Assembly: GCA_050013075.1 (NCBI GenBank)
Contig: JBEKFZ010000057.1
Coordinates: 1-28,186, forward strand
DNA from: JBEKIK01 sp050013075
GTDB lineage: Bacteria > Planctomycetota > Planctomycetia > Pirellulales > Thermoguttaceae
Reading direction: 5' to 3'
DNA length: 28,186 bases
Below are positions 1 through 7,597 of this stretch, in pieces. The notes beneath the pieces were generated by a model. That model had not been told where the DNA came from, did no database searches, and was given only the letters and a program-made list of their open reading frames with translations. The translations under genes and the position numbers were made by a program. The stretch's first letter is position 1. Each line of letters starts with the position of its first letter.

Positions 1-1
1 G

Positions 2-109
2 ACCGCCCCGGTGGAACGCCTCTTTGGCATCACCTCGCTGGGCAGCTCCACCACCCGCAGCCTGCAAACCATGGGCCGAAACTACAACCGCTCTCGTCAA
101 GGCTACTAA
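2..109 (+). CDS. C-terminal end of an unidentified protein (partial)
   Basis: An open frame runs in from the left edge and stops at TAA 107-109, giving the last 35 residues. The end is Ser/Arg/Tyr-rich and finishes NRSRQGY. The composition resembles the tails of secreted low-complexity planctomycete proteins and is not unlike the next gene, but I recognise no family. The upstream part lies outside the window, so start, length and function are unknown. No clear terminator follows. Confidence 0.5.
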   Translation, partial: TAPVERLFGITSLGSSTTRSLQTMGRNYNRSRQGY

Positions 110-170
110 ACGCGTAAAAACGTAGTTTGTATTGGAAATTGTGTTTTAATTGCGAATACTACCGAGAAAC

Positions 171-196
171 CATCCATATACCCCCTATATGGGATG
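171..196. repeat. Imperfect inverted repeat in the leader region
   Basis: CATCCATATA and TATATGGGATG face each other across five C residues, with one bulged base. It lies in the 257-base space between the partial gene and the next CDS, upstream of a possible promoter. It could be a weak hairpin or an operator-like site; nothing in the sequence decides. Confidence 0.3.
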
Positions 197-227
197 ATAT
201 GAAATATTTCCCTTCGCACAATTTACA

Positions 228-256
228 TTGCTTATCGAACGTAAAAGGGGTAAAAT
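228..256 (+). promoter_or_regulatory. Candidate sigma70-type promoter
   Basis: TTGCTT (228-233) and TAAAAT (251-256) are separated by exactly 17 bases, about 110 bases upstream of the ATG at 367. This is a match by eye only; planctomycete promoters are poorly characterised. Confidence 0.35.
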
Positions 257-366
257 TCGTATAGATGGAAGACGGGGAAAAACAATCTCGCAAATTGCAT
301 AATCATCCGGGAGTTGATCGGTAGACAGTTCGCTTTGTTTTTGGCTGAAATAAGGAGATCATATTA

Positions 367-1182
367 ATGAATATTGCCCTGATATTGTCGACTTTGATAA
401 TTGGCGCCTCGGTGAATCCGACGGGTGATAGTTCACTAATTGCACCTCCGACTTCAGATTTGCCTTTACCGCCCATACAAAATAATTCCGCAGCGTCGCA
501 AACCCAAACTCGAAGTGCGCCAAAAGGAACGCAACAACATCAAACAAGAGCTACTCGCTCTTCGGGTTATTCAGGGCGTTCTCAACAGCAGAATGCCCAG
601 AACGCGCCTCTTTTAATGCCCATTGCGCCCACCGATTCTTCCGCGGGATCGCAAGTGGGACATGCTTATCAGTTTTTGCCGCCGACGGCGAATGCCGCAA
701 CGGCTGAATCGGCCGGCGGCGGTGGTAGTGCTTCCGGTTTATCTGGTCCCATGAGTGTTCCTACTTCGCCGACTCGTGCCCGGCCGGGCGAGGCCCAGTC
801 TTATACGTCGTTGCATAACGCAGAAGTGCAAAATCAACGCTCGGCTGCCACTCGAAATGCCGCCTCGGCCCCGGCGCAGTTGACGCCCAAGGCGTTTTCG
901 GGTGTTACCCCGTCGTCATCGGGAAGCAGTCCGTACATGAACATTTTCCGCGGGGGTAGCAATAACGGCACGATCGATAATTATACAACTCTCGTCAGGC
1001 CGGACTTGGAACAGCAACGTGCAAACCAGAAATTCGGCGCCGACATCCACGGATTGGAGAACAGCACCCATGTTCAAGGCCTGAACATCCGGCAGCTCAA
1101 TCGCGATACGCAAACTTTGCAGGGTGTCAATGCCACCCAGTACTTCATGAATTACGGCGACTATTTTCAAGGCGCCCGTTGA
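367..1182 (+). CDS. Exported low-complexity protein of unknown function
   Basis: The 271-residue product begins with a short hydrophobic segment (residues 2-15, NIALILSTLIIGAS) that could be a signal peptide or anchor. A long Ser/Ala/Thr/Gln/Pro-rich, probably disordered stretch follows (about 20-190), including a Gly-rich patch near 117-125. The last 60 residues are more ordered, with repeated Asn/Gln-Leu patterns, ending YFQGAR. The start is well supported: AAGGAG at 352-357 lies nine bases before ATG 367. A strong terminator follows, so it is probably a single-gene transcript. I recognise no family. The composition suggests a surface or periplasmic protein. An opposite-strand frame at 916-1200 is judged a shadow. 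Confidence 0.75.
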   Translation: MNIALILSTLIIGASVNPTGDSSLIAPPTSDLPLPPIQNNSAASQTQTRSAPKGTQQHQTRATRSSGYSGRSQQQNAQNAPLLMPIAPTDSSAGSQVGHAYQFLPPTANAATAESAGGGGSASGLSGPMSVPTSPTRARPGEAQSYTSLHNAEVQNQRSAATRNAASAPAQLTPKAFSGVTPSSSGSSPYMNIFRGGSNNGTIDNYTTLVRPDLEQQRANQKFGADIHGLENSTHVQGLNIRQLNRDTQTLQGVNATQYFMNYGDYFQGAR

Positions 1183-1213
1183 TCGATTGCTAGTTTTCAA
1201 ACTCCGCGTCGAT

Positions 1214-1250
1214 AAAACCCACGGCCTGAAATCCGTGGGTTTTTTGTTTT
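1214..1250 (+). terminator. Rho-independent terminator
   Basis: An 11-base perfect stem (AAAACCCACGG at 1214-1224 with CCGTGGGTTTT at 1233-1243) with an 8-base loop is followed by a T-rich tract. It sits about 30 bases after the stop at 1182, the expected place for the end of that transcript. Confidence 0.85.
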
Positions 1251-1436
1251 CTCCGAATACTCCAATTACGAAGACGCCGCTGGCAAATCTTGTTTTAAGG
1301 ATAATTGCGACGGTGCGGACGCTTTCGGTCTTAACACCTTGACAATCTCGGCTGTGTTCTTGACGGCAATACGCCCGAAGAAAACGGAGAGACTTTCATA
1401 TAAAACGCCATCAAAGCAGTGGACTTTAAAAACGTG

Positions 1437-2399
1437 ATGCGCCTTGTGGCGATGACGATTGCGCTTTGCGCGGCATCAGCGGCGCCGGCTCAGAGTACGC
1501 CGTCAGGGCAATTGCCCAATCCGGCCATTGTGCGGATAATTGCACCCGAAAGCGACGGAGCGTCTTACGGCTCGGGGGCATTGGTGGCCGTCAACGACAC
1601 GTACGGACTGGTGGTTACCAACTGGCACGTGGTGCGCGACGCCGCCGCGCCGATTTGGGTGGCCTTTCCCGATGGATTCCGTTCCGCGGCGACCGTTTTG
1701 AAGACCGATCGCGATTGGGACCTTGCCGCTCTGGCGGTCTGGCGTCCGAACGTATCGCCGCTTCCCCTGGCCGCGCAGCCCCCGCGTCCGGGCGAGCGGC
1801 TGACCATTGCCGGATACGGCAGCGGATGGTTTCACGCGGTCTCGGGCCAATGCACCCAATATGTTTCCCCGGGCGGGAATAATCCGTTTGAGATGATCGA
1901 ATTATCGGTCCCTGCTCGAAACGGCGATTCAGGCGGACCGATTCTCAACGACCGCGGCGAAATCGCGGGCGTGCTGTTCGGCTCGGCTTATGGTCGGACC
2001 ACCGGCAGTTACTGCGGGCGATTGCGATGGTTTTTAACCTCCGTGGCCGACGATTTCCAACGGCTTCCCGCACAGCCGGCCGCGATTGCTCAACAGCAAT
2101 CGTCGTCTTTCGTTCCCGCCGCCATCGACGCACAACCTTCTTCACCGATACCCGCCGCCGTCAATACGCCAGGTTTCGCCTTGAAACAAAATTTTTCAAC
2201 TTCTAGTGCAAACATCAGAAAACCCTCGCCGGCCTTAACGGCAATATCAGCCAAATTGCCGGTCGCATCGATCCGGAATGGATCATCAATGGCGGCGGCA
2301 ACGTCCTGGTTCGATCAGATACGAAATTATCTGGCCATAATAGGTATTCTCGCGGTATTGCTTCAAGGACTGCGAGCGGCAAGAAAACTGGCCGGGTAG
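1437..2399 (+). CDS. Exported trypsin-like serine protease with C-terminal membrane segment
   Basis: The product is a chymotrypsin/HtrA-fold protease. Counting from ATG 1437, the triad is visible: His64 in TNWHVV, Asp95 in WDLAAL and Ser165 in NGDSGGPI. Residues 1-19 form a good signal peptide ending ApaQ. The protease domain spans about 28-210. A Pro/Ser/Ala-rich linker (about 215-290) follows, then one hydrophobic helix (YLAIIGILAVLLQGL) with a basic tail, so the domain is probably tethered on the outer face of the membrane. There is no PDZ domain, unlike DegP/DegS. The frame opens further at GTG 1419; ATG 1437 is preferred because it gives a cleaner signal peptide. No convincing Shine-Dalgarno is seen for either. 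Substrate unknown. Confidence 0.85.
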   Translation: MRLVAMTIALCAASAAPAQSTPSGQLPNPAIVRIIAPESDGASYGSGALVAVNDTYGLVVTNWHVVRDAAAPIWVAFPDGFRSAATVLKTDRDWDLAALAVWRPNVSPLPLAAQPPRPGERLTIAGYGSGWFHAVSGQCTQYVSPGGNNPFEMIELSVPARNGDSGGPILNDRGEIAGVLFGSAYGRTTGSYCGRLRWFLTSVADDFQRLPAQPAAIAQQQSSSFVPAAIDAQPSSPIPAAVNTPGFALKQNFSTSSANIRKPSPALTAISAKLPVASIRNGSSMAAATSWFDQIRNYLAIIGILAVLLQGLRAARKLAG

Positions 2400-2437
2400 T
2401 CCGCTTGGGTGGTTTGGCGGGCGTTCTTTTATTATAG

Positions 2438-2567
2438 CCCAGATTATTCATGAATTTACACTAGCCCGAAGCGCAAGCGAGGGATGGCAAATAGTTTACC
2501 CTCGCTTGCGCTTCGGGCTGGTGTTTCGCACTCTGCGTTAAAAATCCTAGGCTCTGAATAATCCGGG
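2438..2567. repeat. MITE-like palindromic repeat, copy 1
   Basis: The element is bounded by imperfect inverted ends (CCCAGATTATTC at 2438 and GAATAATCCGGG ending 2567). It contains a 21-base perfect inverted repeat (2463-2483 with 2499-2519, core CCCGAAGCGCAAGCGAG). A second copy lies at 10043-10187. It fills most of the gap between the protease and the TPR gene. No ORF lies inside, so any mobility would depend on another element. Confidence 0.85.
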
Positions 2568-2700
2568 ATAGGGCATTTCATGAATTTTCCGTCGTCCGGT
2601 GTGGGGCTGTTATAAACTCCATGGTTTGTGGTACCATGACTCGTTCGGCATTATTATTAAGACATTAACAAAACCACAAACACCAAGCCCATTTTTATCC

Positions 2701-4830
2701 ATGGCCATCGATGCATATTCTCAATGTCCGGGCGCTACCGGGAAAAAGATCAAATTTTGTTGCCCCGATTTTCTCACTGAATTGGAGAAAATAGATCGCA
2801 TGGTGGAAGGCGGGCAATATGCCGCTTGCCTGCAACACGTCGAGTTGCTCCGCCGGCAGGGGGCCAACGCCGATCGGCAATGCCTGCTGGCCTATCAGGC
2901 GATGTTGCTCCGCGCCACCGGCCAACTCGAAGCCGCGCAAACCCTGGCGGCCGATTTTTTGCGAAAATATCCGGCCAACCAGGCCGCCTTGGCCGAGTCG
3001 GCCATCCTGGCCACGATAAAAACCGATTTCGCCTCGGCCATGAACTTTTTGCAAATCTCGTTCGCCCAAGCCAAAGGTTCCTGGTCTTGGCGGACATATC
3101 AGGCGGCTGAAATCTTGGTAGAGGCATTTTTCAATCAAGGCCGATGGGTGTCCGCCCGGGCGTTGCTCCAATTCCTTCTTATCGTTCAAAGGGAAAACCG
3201 CAACGTTTCGCAGATGCTGACCGACTTGCTCCGTTCCGCCGACGTGCCGCTTTTGCTTAAAGAAGATCCGCGATTTCCCCAAGCGCCCGAGAACGCCTCG
3301 TGGGCGGATCGATTTTCCCGGGCCATAAGCCCGATGATGTACGGCGATTGGCGCACTACCGAGGCGAATCTAGCCGCAATGGCGTCCGAAGTACCCGATT
3401 TTCCCGCGATTTGGCGGAGTTTGGCCACGGTGCGCGCTTGGCTGAACGACTATCCCGGCTCGATCGAGGCTTTGCGCAAGTACGCTTCCTTTGATATCCC
3501 CTTGGAAGACGCAGTCGAGGCCGAAGCCGAAGCGATGCTCTTGTCCGAAAACCCCCTGGGCGACGCAGTGCCGGTTTTGAACGTCGTCTGGACGATCGAT
3601 GACGTCGAGCGTCTGCAAGAGGCGTTTTTGTCCGATCCCCGCATCGCGCCGCTCCCCTTTGATCCGTCAACCTTTGTCGACGAAGACTCGCCGCCGCCTA
3701 AAGCGGCGTATATGATTTTCGACCGTCCGGCCGTAGAATCGGCCGATGGCGTATCGGCCCAGTCCATGCCCGTTTACCTTGGGCAATTATTTATCTTCGG
3801 CCGCCAGACCGATCGCGAAGCGCGTCTGCAATTAGTCGGCGCAACCGCCGCCGAGCTTCCTCAAATCAAGACCGTATTGCACGAGTCGGCCGGCCAATGG
3901 CTCCAGAACCAGGAAAAAATCAAGGAATTGACAACCGCTTCCGCCACCGAGGATTTGTTGCAGCCGAAATGGCGCCCGCCCGTGCAATTAAAACCACAAC
4001 AGTTTCGTGCGATACTCGAGGAGTATCGGCGCGACGCCGTGTTGAACCGTTGGCCGGACATGAAACTGGGATCGCTCGACGGATTGTCGCCTCGCCAGGC
4101 CGCCGCCGACGATAAATATCGAATCAAACTCCTCTCCGCGATCATGGTGCTGCAATTCTACGCCGACAACCTCCGTTGGACGTTCGATCTGAACGAATTG
4201 CGCGGGCAATTGGGCCTGCCGGTTCTGGAACCGATCGACGCTTTACCCGGCAAAATAAATCAATTGCCGCTGATAAGATTGGCGCGGGTGAACGTGGAAA
4301 AACTTTCCGACGAAGAACTGGTCCAAGCCTTCCAGCGCGCCGTGGGTTACAACCATCGGGCGGCGGTGTTGAAATTCGGAAAAGAAATTATCGACCGTCC
4401 CGGTTTCGCCGAACGCAGGGAAAAAGGGCTGGCCTACATGACTCTTGCACGCATGGAAGACGATCTGGATCGGGCGATAACGTACATCGAAGCCGGACGC
4501 AAGGCCACCGAAAGCACGGGCAAATCGCACGCCATGTGGGATCTTGAAGAGTTGTCGTTGCGCTTCGCCCGGCAGGAAATTCCCGAGGCCCTACAGCTTA
4601 TCCGCCACATCGAATCCACGCATATCAACGAGCCGAACGTTTCCTTGGTTCTGACGCAGATCCTGGTCGATGCCGGCCTGCTGCGTCCCGACGGCACCCC
4701 GGCAATACCGACCGGTCATGCGGAGGCGGAAATGGCCGCATCCGGCGCGCCCGGCGCCGAGCCGGGCAAACTCTGGACCCCCGGCGGCGAATCCTCCGGC
4801 GCCAGCGGAAAACTCTGGGTGCCAGAATAA
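2701..4830 (+). CDS. TPR-rich protein with degenerate SEC-C-like zinc motif
   Basis: Counting from ATG 2701, the 709-residue product opens with a Cys-rich motif (CPGATGKKIKFCC, about residues 9-21). It resembles the SEC-C zinc-binding motif (CPCGSGKKxKxCC) but lacks the second Cys. Helical repeats of TPR type follow at about 25-290 and 540-640 (for example alternating QAALAE and LARMED helices), with a less clear middle. The tail carries two similar short elements, GKLWTP and GKLWVP. The frame opens at GTG 2599, but the 34 extra residues look non-coding and the SEC-C-like motif fits an N-terminus at 2701. There is no signal peptide, so it is probably cytoplasmic. Proteins with this layout recur in planctomycetes without known function; a scaffold role is inference. 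Confidence 0.75.
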   Translation: MAIDAYSQCPGATGKKIKFCCPDFLTELEKIDRMVEGGQYAACLQHVELLRRQGANADRQCLLAYQAMLLRATGQLEAAQTLAADFLRKYPANQAALAESAILATIKTDFASAMNFLQISFAQAKGSWSWRTYQAAEILVEAFFNQGRWVSARALLQFLLIVQRENRNVSQMLTDLLRSADVPLLLKEDPRFPQAPENASWADRFSRAISPMMYGDWRTTEANLAAMASEVPDFPAIWRSLATVRAWLNDYPGSIEALRKYASFDIPLEDAVEAEAEAMLLSENPLGDAVPVLNVVWTIDDVERLQEAFLSDPRIAPLPFDPSTFVDEDSPPPKAAYMIFDRPAVESADGVSAQSMPVYLGQLFIFGRQTDREARLQLVGATAAELPQIKTVLHESAGQWLQNQEKIKELTTASATEDLLQPKWRPPVQLKPQQFRAILEEYRRDAVLNRWPDMKLGSLDGLSPRQAAADDKYRIKLLSAIMVLQFYADNLRWTFDLNELRGQLGLPVLEPIDALPGKINQLPLIRLARVNVEKLSDEELVQAFQRAVGYNHRAAVLKFGKEIIDRPGFAERREKGLAYMTLARMEDDLDRAITYIEAGRKATESTGKSHAMWDLEELSLRFARQEIPEALQLIRHIESTHINEPNVSLVLTQILVDAGLLRPDGTPAIPTGHAEAEMAASGAPGAEPGKLWTPGGESSGASGKLWVPE

Positions 4831-4896
4831 ATGTGATGTAATTAGGAGAAAAAAAGAGTCCCAACCCCTATTCCTCCCTCAGAAAGGAAAACGACA

Positions 4897-5586
4897 ATGA
4901 GTGGAAAATGGCTTGCGTTTTTGGCAGTTGGATTTTTGGCCACTAATGTGTGCGCCGATGAGGCGCCGGCACTGAAGACACAGAAGGAGAAGTTGAGCTA
5001 CAGTATCGGCGTTGACGTGGCAAAAAGCTTGGCAAAGATGGGGATGGACCTTGATCTCGACGTCTTCATTAAAGGCCTGAAGGACGGCTTCTCGGGCAAA
5101 AAAACTCTCATGACCGACGACGAGATGCACGCGACGATGATCGCATTTCAAAACGATCTGATGAAGAAGCAGTCACAAGGCAAACAGACTGCCGCGGAGG
5201 AAAACAAAAAAGCGGGCGAGGCTTTTCTGGTTGAGAACAAGAAAAAGGAAGGCGTGGTGACACTACCCAGCGGGTTGCAGTATAAAATCCTCAAAGCCGG
5301 CAAAGGCAAGAAGCCCACCGATGCCGACAAGGTGGAATGCCACTATCGCGGCACGCTGATCGACGGAACGGAGTTCGACAGTTCATATCGCCGCGGGCAA
5401 CCAGCGACATTTCCCGTCGCGGGAGTTATTGCGGGATGGACGGAGGCATTGAAACTCATGCCCGTGGGTTCCAAGTGGCAGTTGTTCGTACCCTCTCAGC
5501 TCGCATATAAAGAGCGCGGCGCCGGGGCGGATATCGGGCCCAACGCTACACTCATCTTCGAGGTGGAACTGCTGGGGATCAAGTAA
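4897..5586 (+). CDS. Exported FKBP-type peptidyl-prolyl cis-trans isomerase
   Basis: The 229-residue product has the Mip/FkpA layout. It has a signal peptide (about 1-21, ending NVCADE), an N-terminal helical dimerisation domain (about 25-110, with LSYSIGVDVAKSL and a long charged helix), and a C-terminal FKBP domain (about 130-229). Active-site features are present: Tyr in CHYRG, the FDSS segment, VIAGW, LAYKERG and the final FEVELLGI strand. It should catalyse proline isomerisation and assist folding in the periplasm. AAAGGA at 4885-4890 supports ATG 4897. It lies 66 bases after the TPR gene, so co-transcription is possible. Confidence 0.93.
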   Translation: MSGKWLAFLAVGFLATNVCADEAPALKTQKEKLSYSIGVDVAKSLAKMGMDLDLDVFIKGLKDGFSGKKTLMTDDEMHATMIAFQNDLMKKQSQGKQTAAEENKKAGEAFLVENKKKEGVVTLPSGLQYKILKAGKGKKPTDADKVECHYRGTLIDGTEFDSSYRRGQPATFPVAGVIAGWTEALKLMPVGSKWQLFVPSQLAYKERGAGADIGPNATLIFEVELLGIK

Positions 5587-5982
5587 AAAGGATTCCTAAA
5601 TACGATTTAATTTTTTGGGAAAGACATTGTAGGGTGTGAAATAGCGGCCGATTGGCAAGGATGAATCACTCGACAGTTTCCCAGCGGTCGCCATTGAGTT
5701 GGGGAACAAATCGCATTTTTTCCACATTTAGGGAAGGCTTTGCCTTGTTTTTTTCATTTATTTGATTTCCAAAGAACACTAATGGCACGAAGCGAAGAGC
5801 GTAGCAAATTGGATAGTGGATTTCAAGAGAAAGAATTGGCCACCCTGAAGATGAAGGGGCTAGGATCTAGAGATTTGAGAACAGTGGGGAATTAATAGAA
5901 AATATTGATTGGGAAGCCGAATATCTGTTGGTAAGATGACAGCAGACAGACATTTTTGGGAGAATAATTCTTGCAACCTCTT

Positions 5983-6014
5983 GCGGCAAAAGCCGCACCG
6001 GTTCAAGAACCGGT
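5983..6014. repeat. Two adjacent short hairpins
   Basis: GCGGC/GCCGC with an AAAA loop (5983-5996) abuts ACCGGTTC/GAACCGGT with an AA loop (5997-6014). There is no T-run after either on the plus strand, so a terminator role is weak. The second hairpin shares the two-base A/T centre of other palindromes in this window. Confidence 0.6.
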
Positions 6015-6015
6015 T

Positions 6016-6147
6016 CTACCCGATGATAATTATGTATTGTCTCCCCGGAATTTTCACGTTGTCGGAATAAATTGACAATTTGCGGTTCGTGAAGTGCTTG
6101 TGCAGATATCGAATGACTTGCTCTTCTTTGGCAGTGTAGTCTGGCAT
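6016..6147 (-). CDS. Possible 43-residue small ORF, unknown
   Basis: On the minus strand ATG 6147 opens a 43-codon frame starting MPDYTAKEEQVIRYLHKHF, ending in TAG at 6016-6018. An AGGTG sits about eight bases upstream. The first 30 residues look like a helical soluble protein. The paired hairpins at 5983-6014 lie just beyond its stop in the sense direction. It could be a small gene, or the start of a longer gene broken by frameshift, since a neighbouring frame stays open further. No family recognised. Confidence 0.25.
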   Translation of the reverse strand: MPDYTAKEEQVIRYLHKHFTNRKLSIYSDNVKIPGRQYIIIIG

Positions 6148-6193
6148 AATACACCTAGAAAGGTAAAAGGAAAAAGGGAATCTTAAATTTTTT

Positions 6194-6490
6194 CTAATTC
6201 ACTTCCTCGGCGAGTTTTTGGGCTAATTCTTGGGGCGTTATGCCGCGAATCAAAAAACGTTTCTGATGCGAAGTCTCCCCGGAAATCATTTCGATCTGCG
6301 ATTTTCGCAACCCAAGCGATTTGGCCATTAGTTCGACGACCGCCTTGTTGGCCTTGCCTTTTTCGGGCAATTGGGTCACGCAGACTTTTAACATTCCGTC
6401 TTGCTCGCCGCGAATTTCGTTGCGCCGGCTGCCGGGCCGGGCGCGCACCGGCAAGATCGTCCCTTCGGGATGCGATTCCAACGCAATCAC
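6194..6490 (-). CDS. yggU: YggU-family (DUF167) protein
   Basis: The 98-residue product matches the DUF167/YggU family in length and motifs: LPVRARPGSRRNEI near the start, the LPEKGKANKAVVELMAK segment (about 41-57), and the GETSHQKRFLIRG strand near 71-83. The molecular role of the family is unresolved. The gene starts with GTG at 6490, overlapping the stop of yggS by four bases (GTGA). AAGGAG sits seven bases before the GTG inside the yggS coding end, so translation is probably coupled. The yggS-yggU neighbourhood is conserved in many bacteria, which supports both calls. Confidence 0.88.
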   Translation of the reverse strand: MIALESHPEGTILPVRARPGSRRNEIRGEQDGMLKVCVTQLPEKGKANKAVVELMAKSLGLRKSQIEMISGETSHQKRFLIRGITPQELAQKLAEEVN

Positions 6491-7194
6491 TGAACCACTC
6501 CTTCGAATAAGGCCGAGCCGATGCGGACGATGGTCGCTCCTTCTTCGACGGCCGTTTCGTAATCGCCGCTCATGCCCATGGAAAGTTCATCCAAAACGAT
6601 TTCCGGCGGACAGTGCGAACGCATCCGGTCGCGTAGCTTTCGCAAGGCGGCGAAATCGCGCCGGGCGGTATCTTGTCCGCCTTCCAGGCTTGCCATGCAC
6701 ATCAATCCTTGTATCTCTACGTGCCGAAACATTGCCAATTCAGGCAGTAAGGCTTCAACCTCATGGGCTTGAAAACCCCCTTTGGCCGGATCGCCGGATG
6801 TGTTGACTTCCAGCAGAAGCGGCACGCGCCGGCCAAGTTCGGCCGCCGATTCGTTTATGGTTTTTATTATTCGCAGACTATCGCCCGAGTGGATCATCGA
6901 CGCCAAGGGCAGCGTGCGCCGGACTTTGTTCCGCTGCAAATGCCCGATCAAATGCCAGCGGATGGGTAAGTCGGCCAGTTCACGCGCCTTTTGCCAGAGC
7001 TGCTGAGGACGGCTTTCGCCCAAGTCCGTGCAACCGGCCTGGACCAAAACCCTGATTTCCGCATTGCCCACGTATTTGGTCACTGCCAGGAGTTTGATTT
7101 CTTCCGCATGGCGCCCGCCGCGTGACGCGGCCGCGGCAATGCGCTGCCGTACGCGGGACAGATTTTCGCCAATTCGAGCGGAAAGATCGGGCAT
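6487..7194 (-). CDS. yggS: YggS/PROSC-family pyridoxal phosphate homeostasis protein
   Basis: The 235-residue product is a single-domain PLP-binding barrel of the YggS/PROSC/YBL036C family. Lys40 in LLAVTK is the expected PLP lysine. Other signatures are the GES segment, WHLIGHLQRNKVR, IHSGDS, LLLEVNTSGDPAKGGF, GLMCMAS and the C-terminal LSMGMSGDYETAVEEGATIVRIG phosphate-binding region. The frame opens upstream to 7263, but those extra 23 residues are unlike the family; ATG 7194 begins MPDLSARI in family register. It overlaps yggU. The family buffers cellular PLP and shows no enzymatic turnover. Confidence 0.95.
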   Translation of the reverse strand: MPDLSARIGENLSRVRQRIAAAASRGGRHAEEIKLLAVTKYVGNAEIRVLVQAGCTDLGESRPQQLWQKARELADLPIRWHLIGHLQRNKVRRTLPLASMIHSGDSLRIIKTINESAAELGRRVPLLLEVNTSGDPAKGGFQAHEVEALLPELAMFRHVEIQGLMCMASLEGGQDTARRDFAALRKLRDRMRSHCPPEIVLDELSMGMSGDYETAVEEGATIVRIGSALFEGVVQ

Positions 7195-7366
7195 GGTTTG
7201 GATTCCCAACACTTGTGCCGCATGAAATGTAGTGCAATAAATGTAATAGTTTATTATTATCATGAATTCATATATGTTTATAAAGCCCTGTCACAATGAA
7301 CAAACAAGCGAATTCAGGCGATTTGGGAAAGCGATGGACCAGGGAGGTATTGTCTGCTTGACACTT

Positions 7367-7499
7367 AGAGCCTATCCAAATAACCATTTTTGTCATCCTA
7401 AGCATATTTTTGTCATCCTGAGCATAGCGAAGGATCTTGATAATAGAGGCTAGATTCTTCGCTTCGCTCAGAATGACGACCGGTTTTAGGATAAGCTCT
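7367..7499. repeat. MITE-like element with imperfect terminal inverted repeats
   Basis: The outer ends AGAGCCTATCC (7367) and GGATAAGCTCT (ending 7499) are inverted and match at most positions. Inside, a second inverted repeat of the GTCATCCTGAGC...AGCGAAGGATCT type faces AGATTCTTCGC...GCTCAGAATGAC (about 7410-7485), with a short direct duplication of TTTTTGTCATCCT. No ORF lies inside. It occupies much of the 400 bases between the divergent yggS and lipoprotein genes, so it may influence their promoters. Confidence 0.75.
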
Positions 7500-7597
7500 C
7501 GAATTTGGCAATAAGTCGAGCTTTACCTGAATGCCTGCTTTGCCAATAATGCATCAGGCTCAAAATTAGATTAATTTTTTTCTCCAAGGATCAAACC

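Larger units (their letters stand above)
5587..6193. other. Long intergenic space with hairpins and no confident gene
   Basis: About 600 bases separate the convergent FKBP and yggU genes. Two small open frames look mildly coding-like: 37 codons from ATG 5782 on the plus strand (charged, ends RTVGN) and 43 codons at 6147-6016 on the minus strand. Two adjacent hairpins lie at 5983-5996 and 5997-6014. No strong terminator with a T tract was found for either gene. The region may contain decayed coding sequence. Confidence 0.5.

Noticed and set aside
1336..1404. TTGACA and TATAAA elements upstream of the protease gene
   Set aside because: No pair of -35 and -10 boxes has acceptable spacing.
2599..2700. 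Longer start (GTG 2599) for the TPR gene
   Set aside because: The extra 34 residues look non-coding, and the SEC-C-like motif lies at the expected N-terminal place when ATG 2701 is used.
5867..6154. 95-codon minus-strand frame in the yggU-FKBP gap
   Set aside because: The translation is irregular and reads through both hairpins; the overlapping 43-codon frame looks more protein-like, so only that one is listed.
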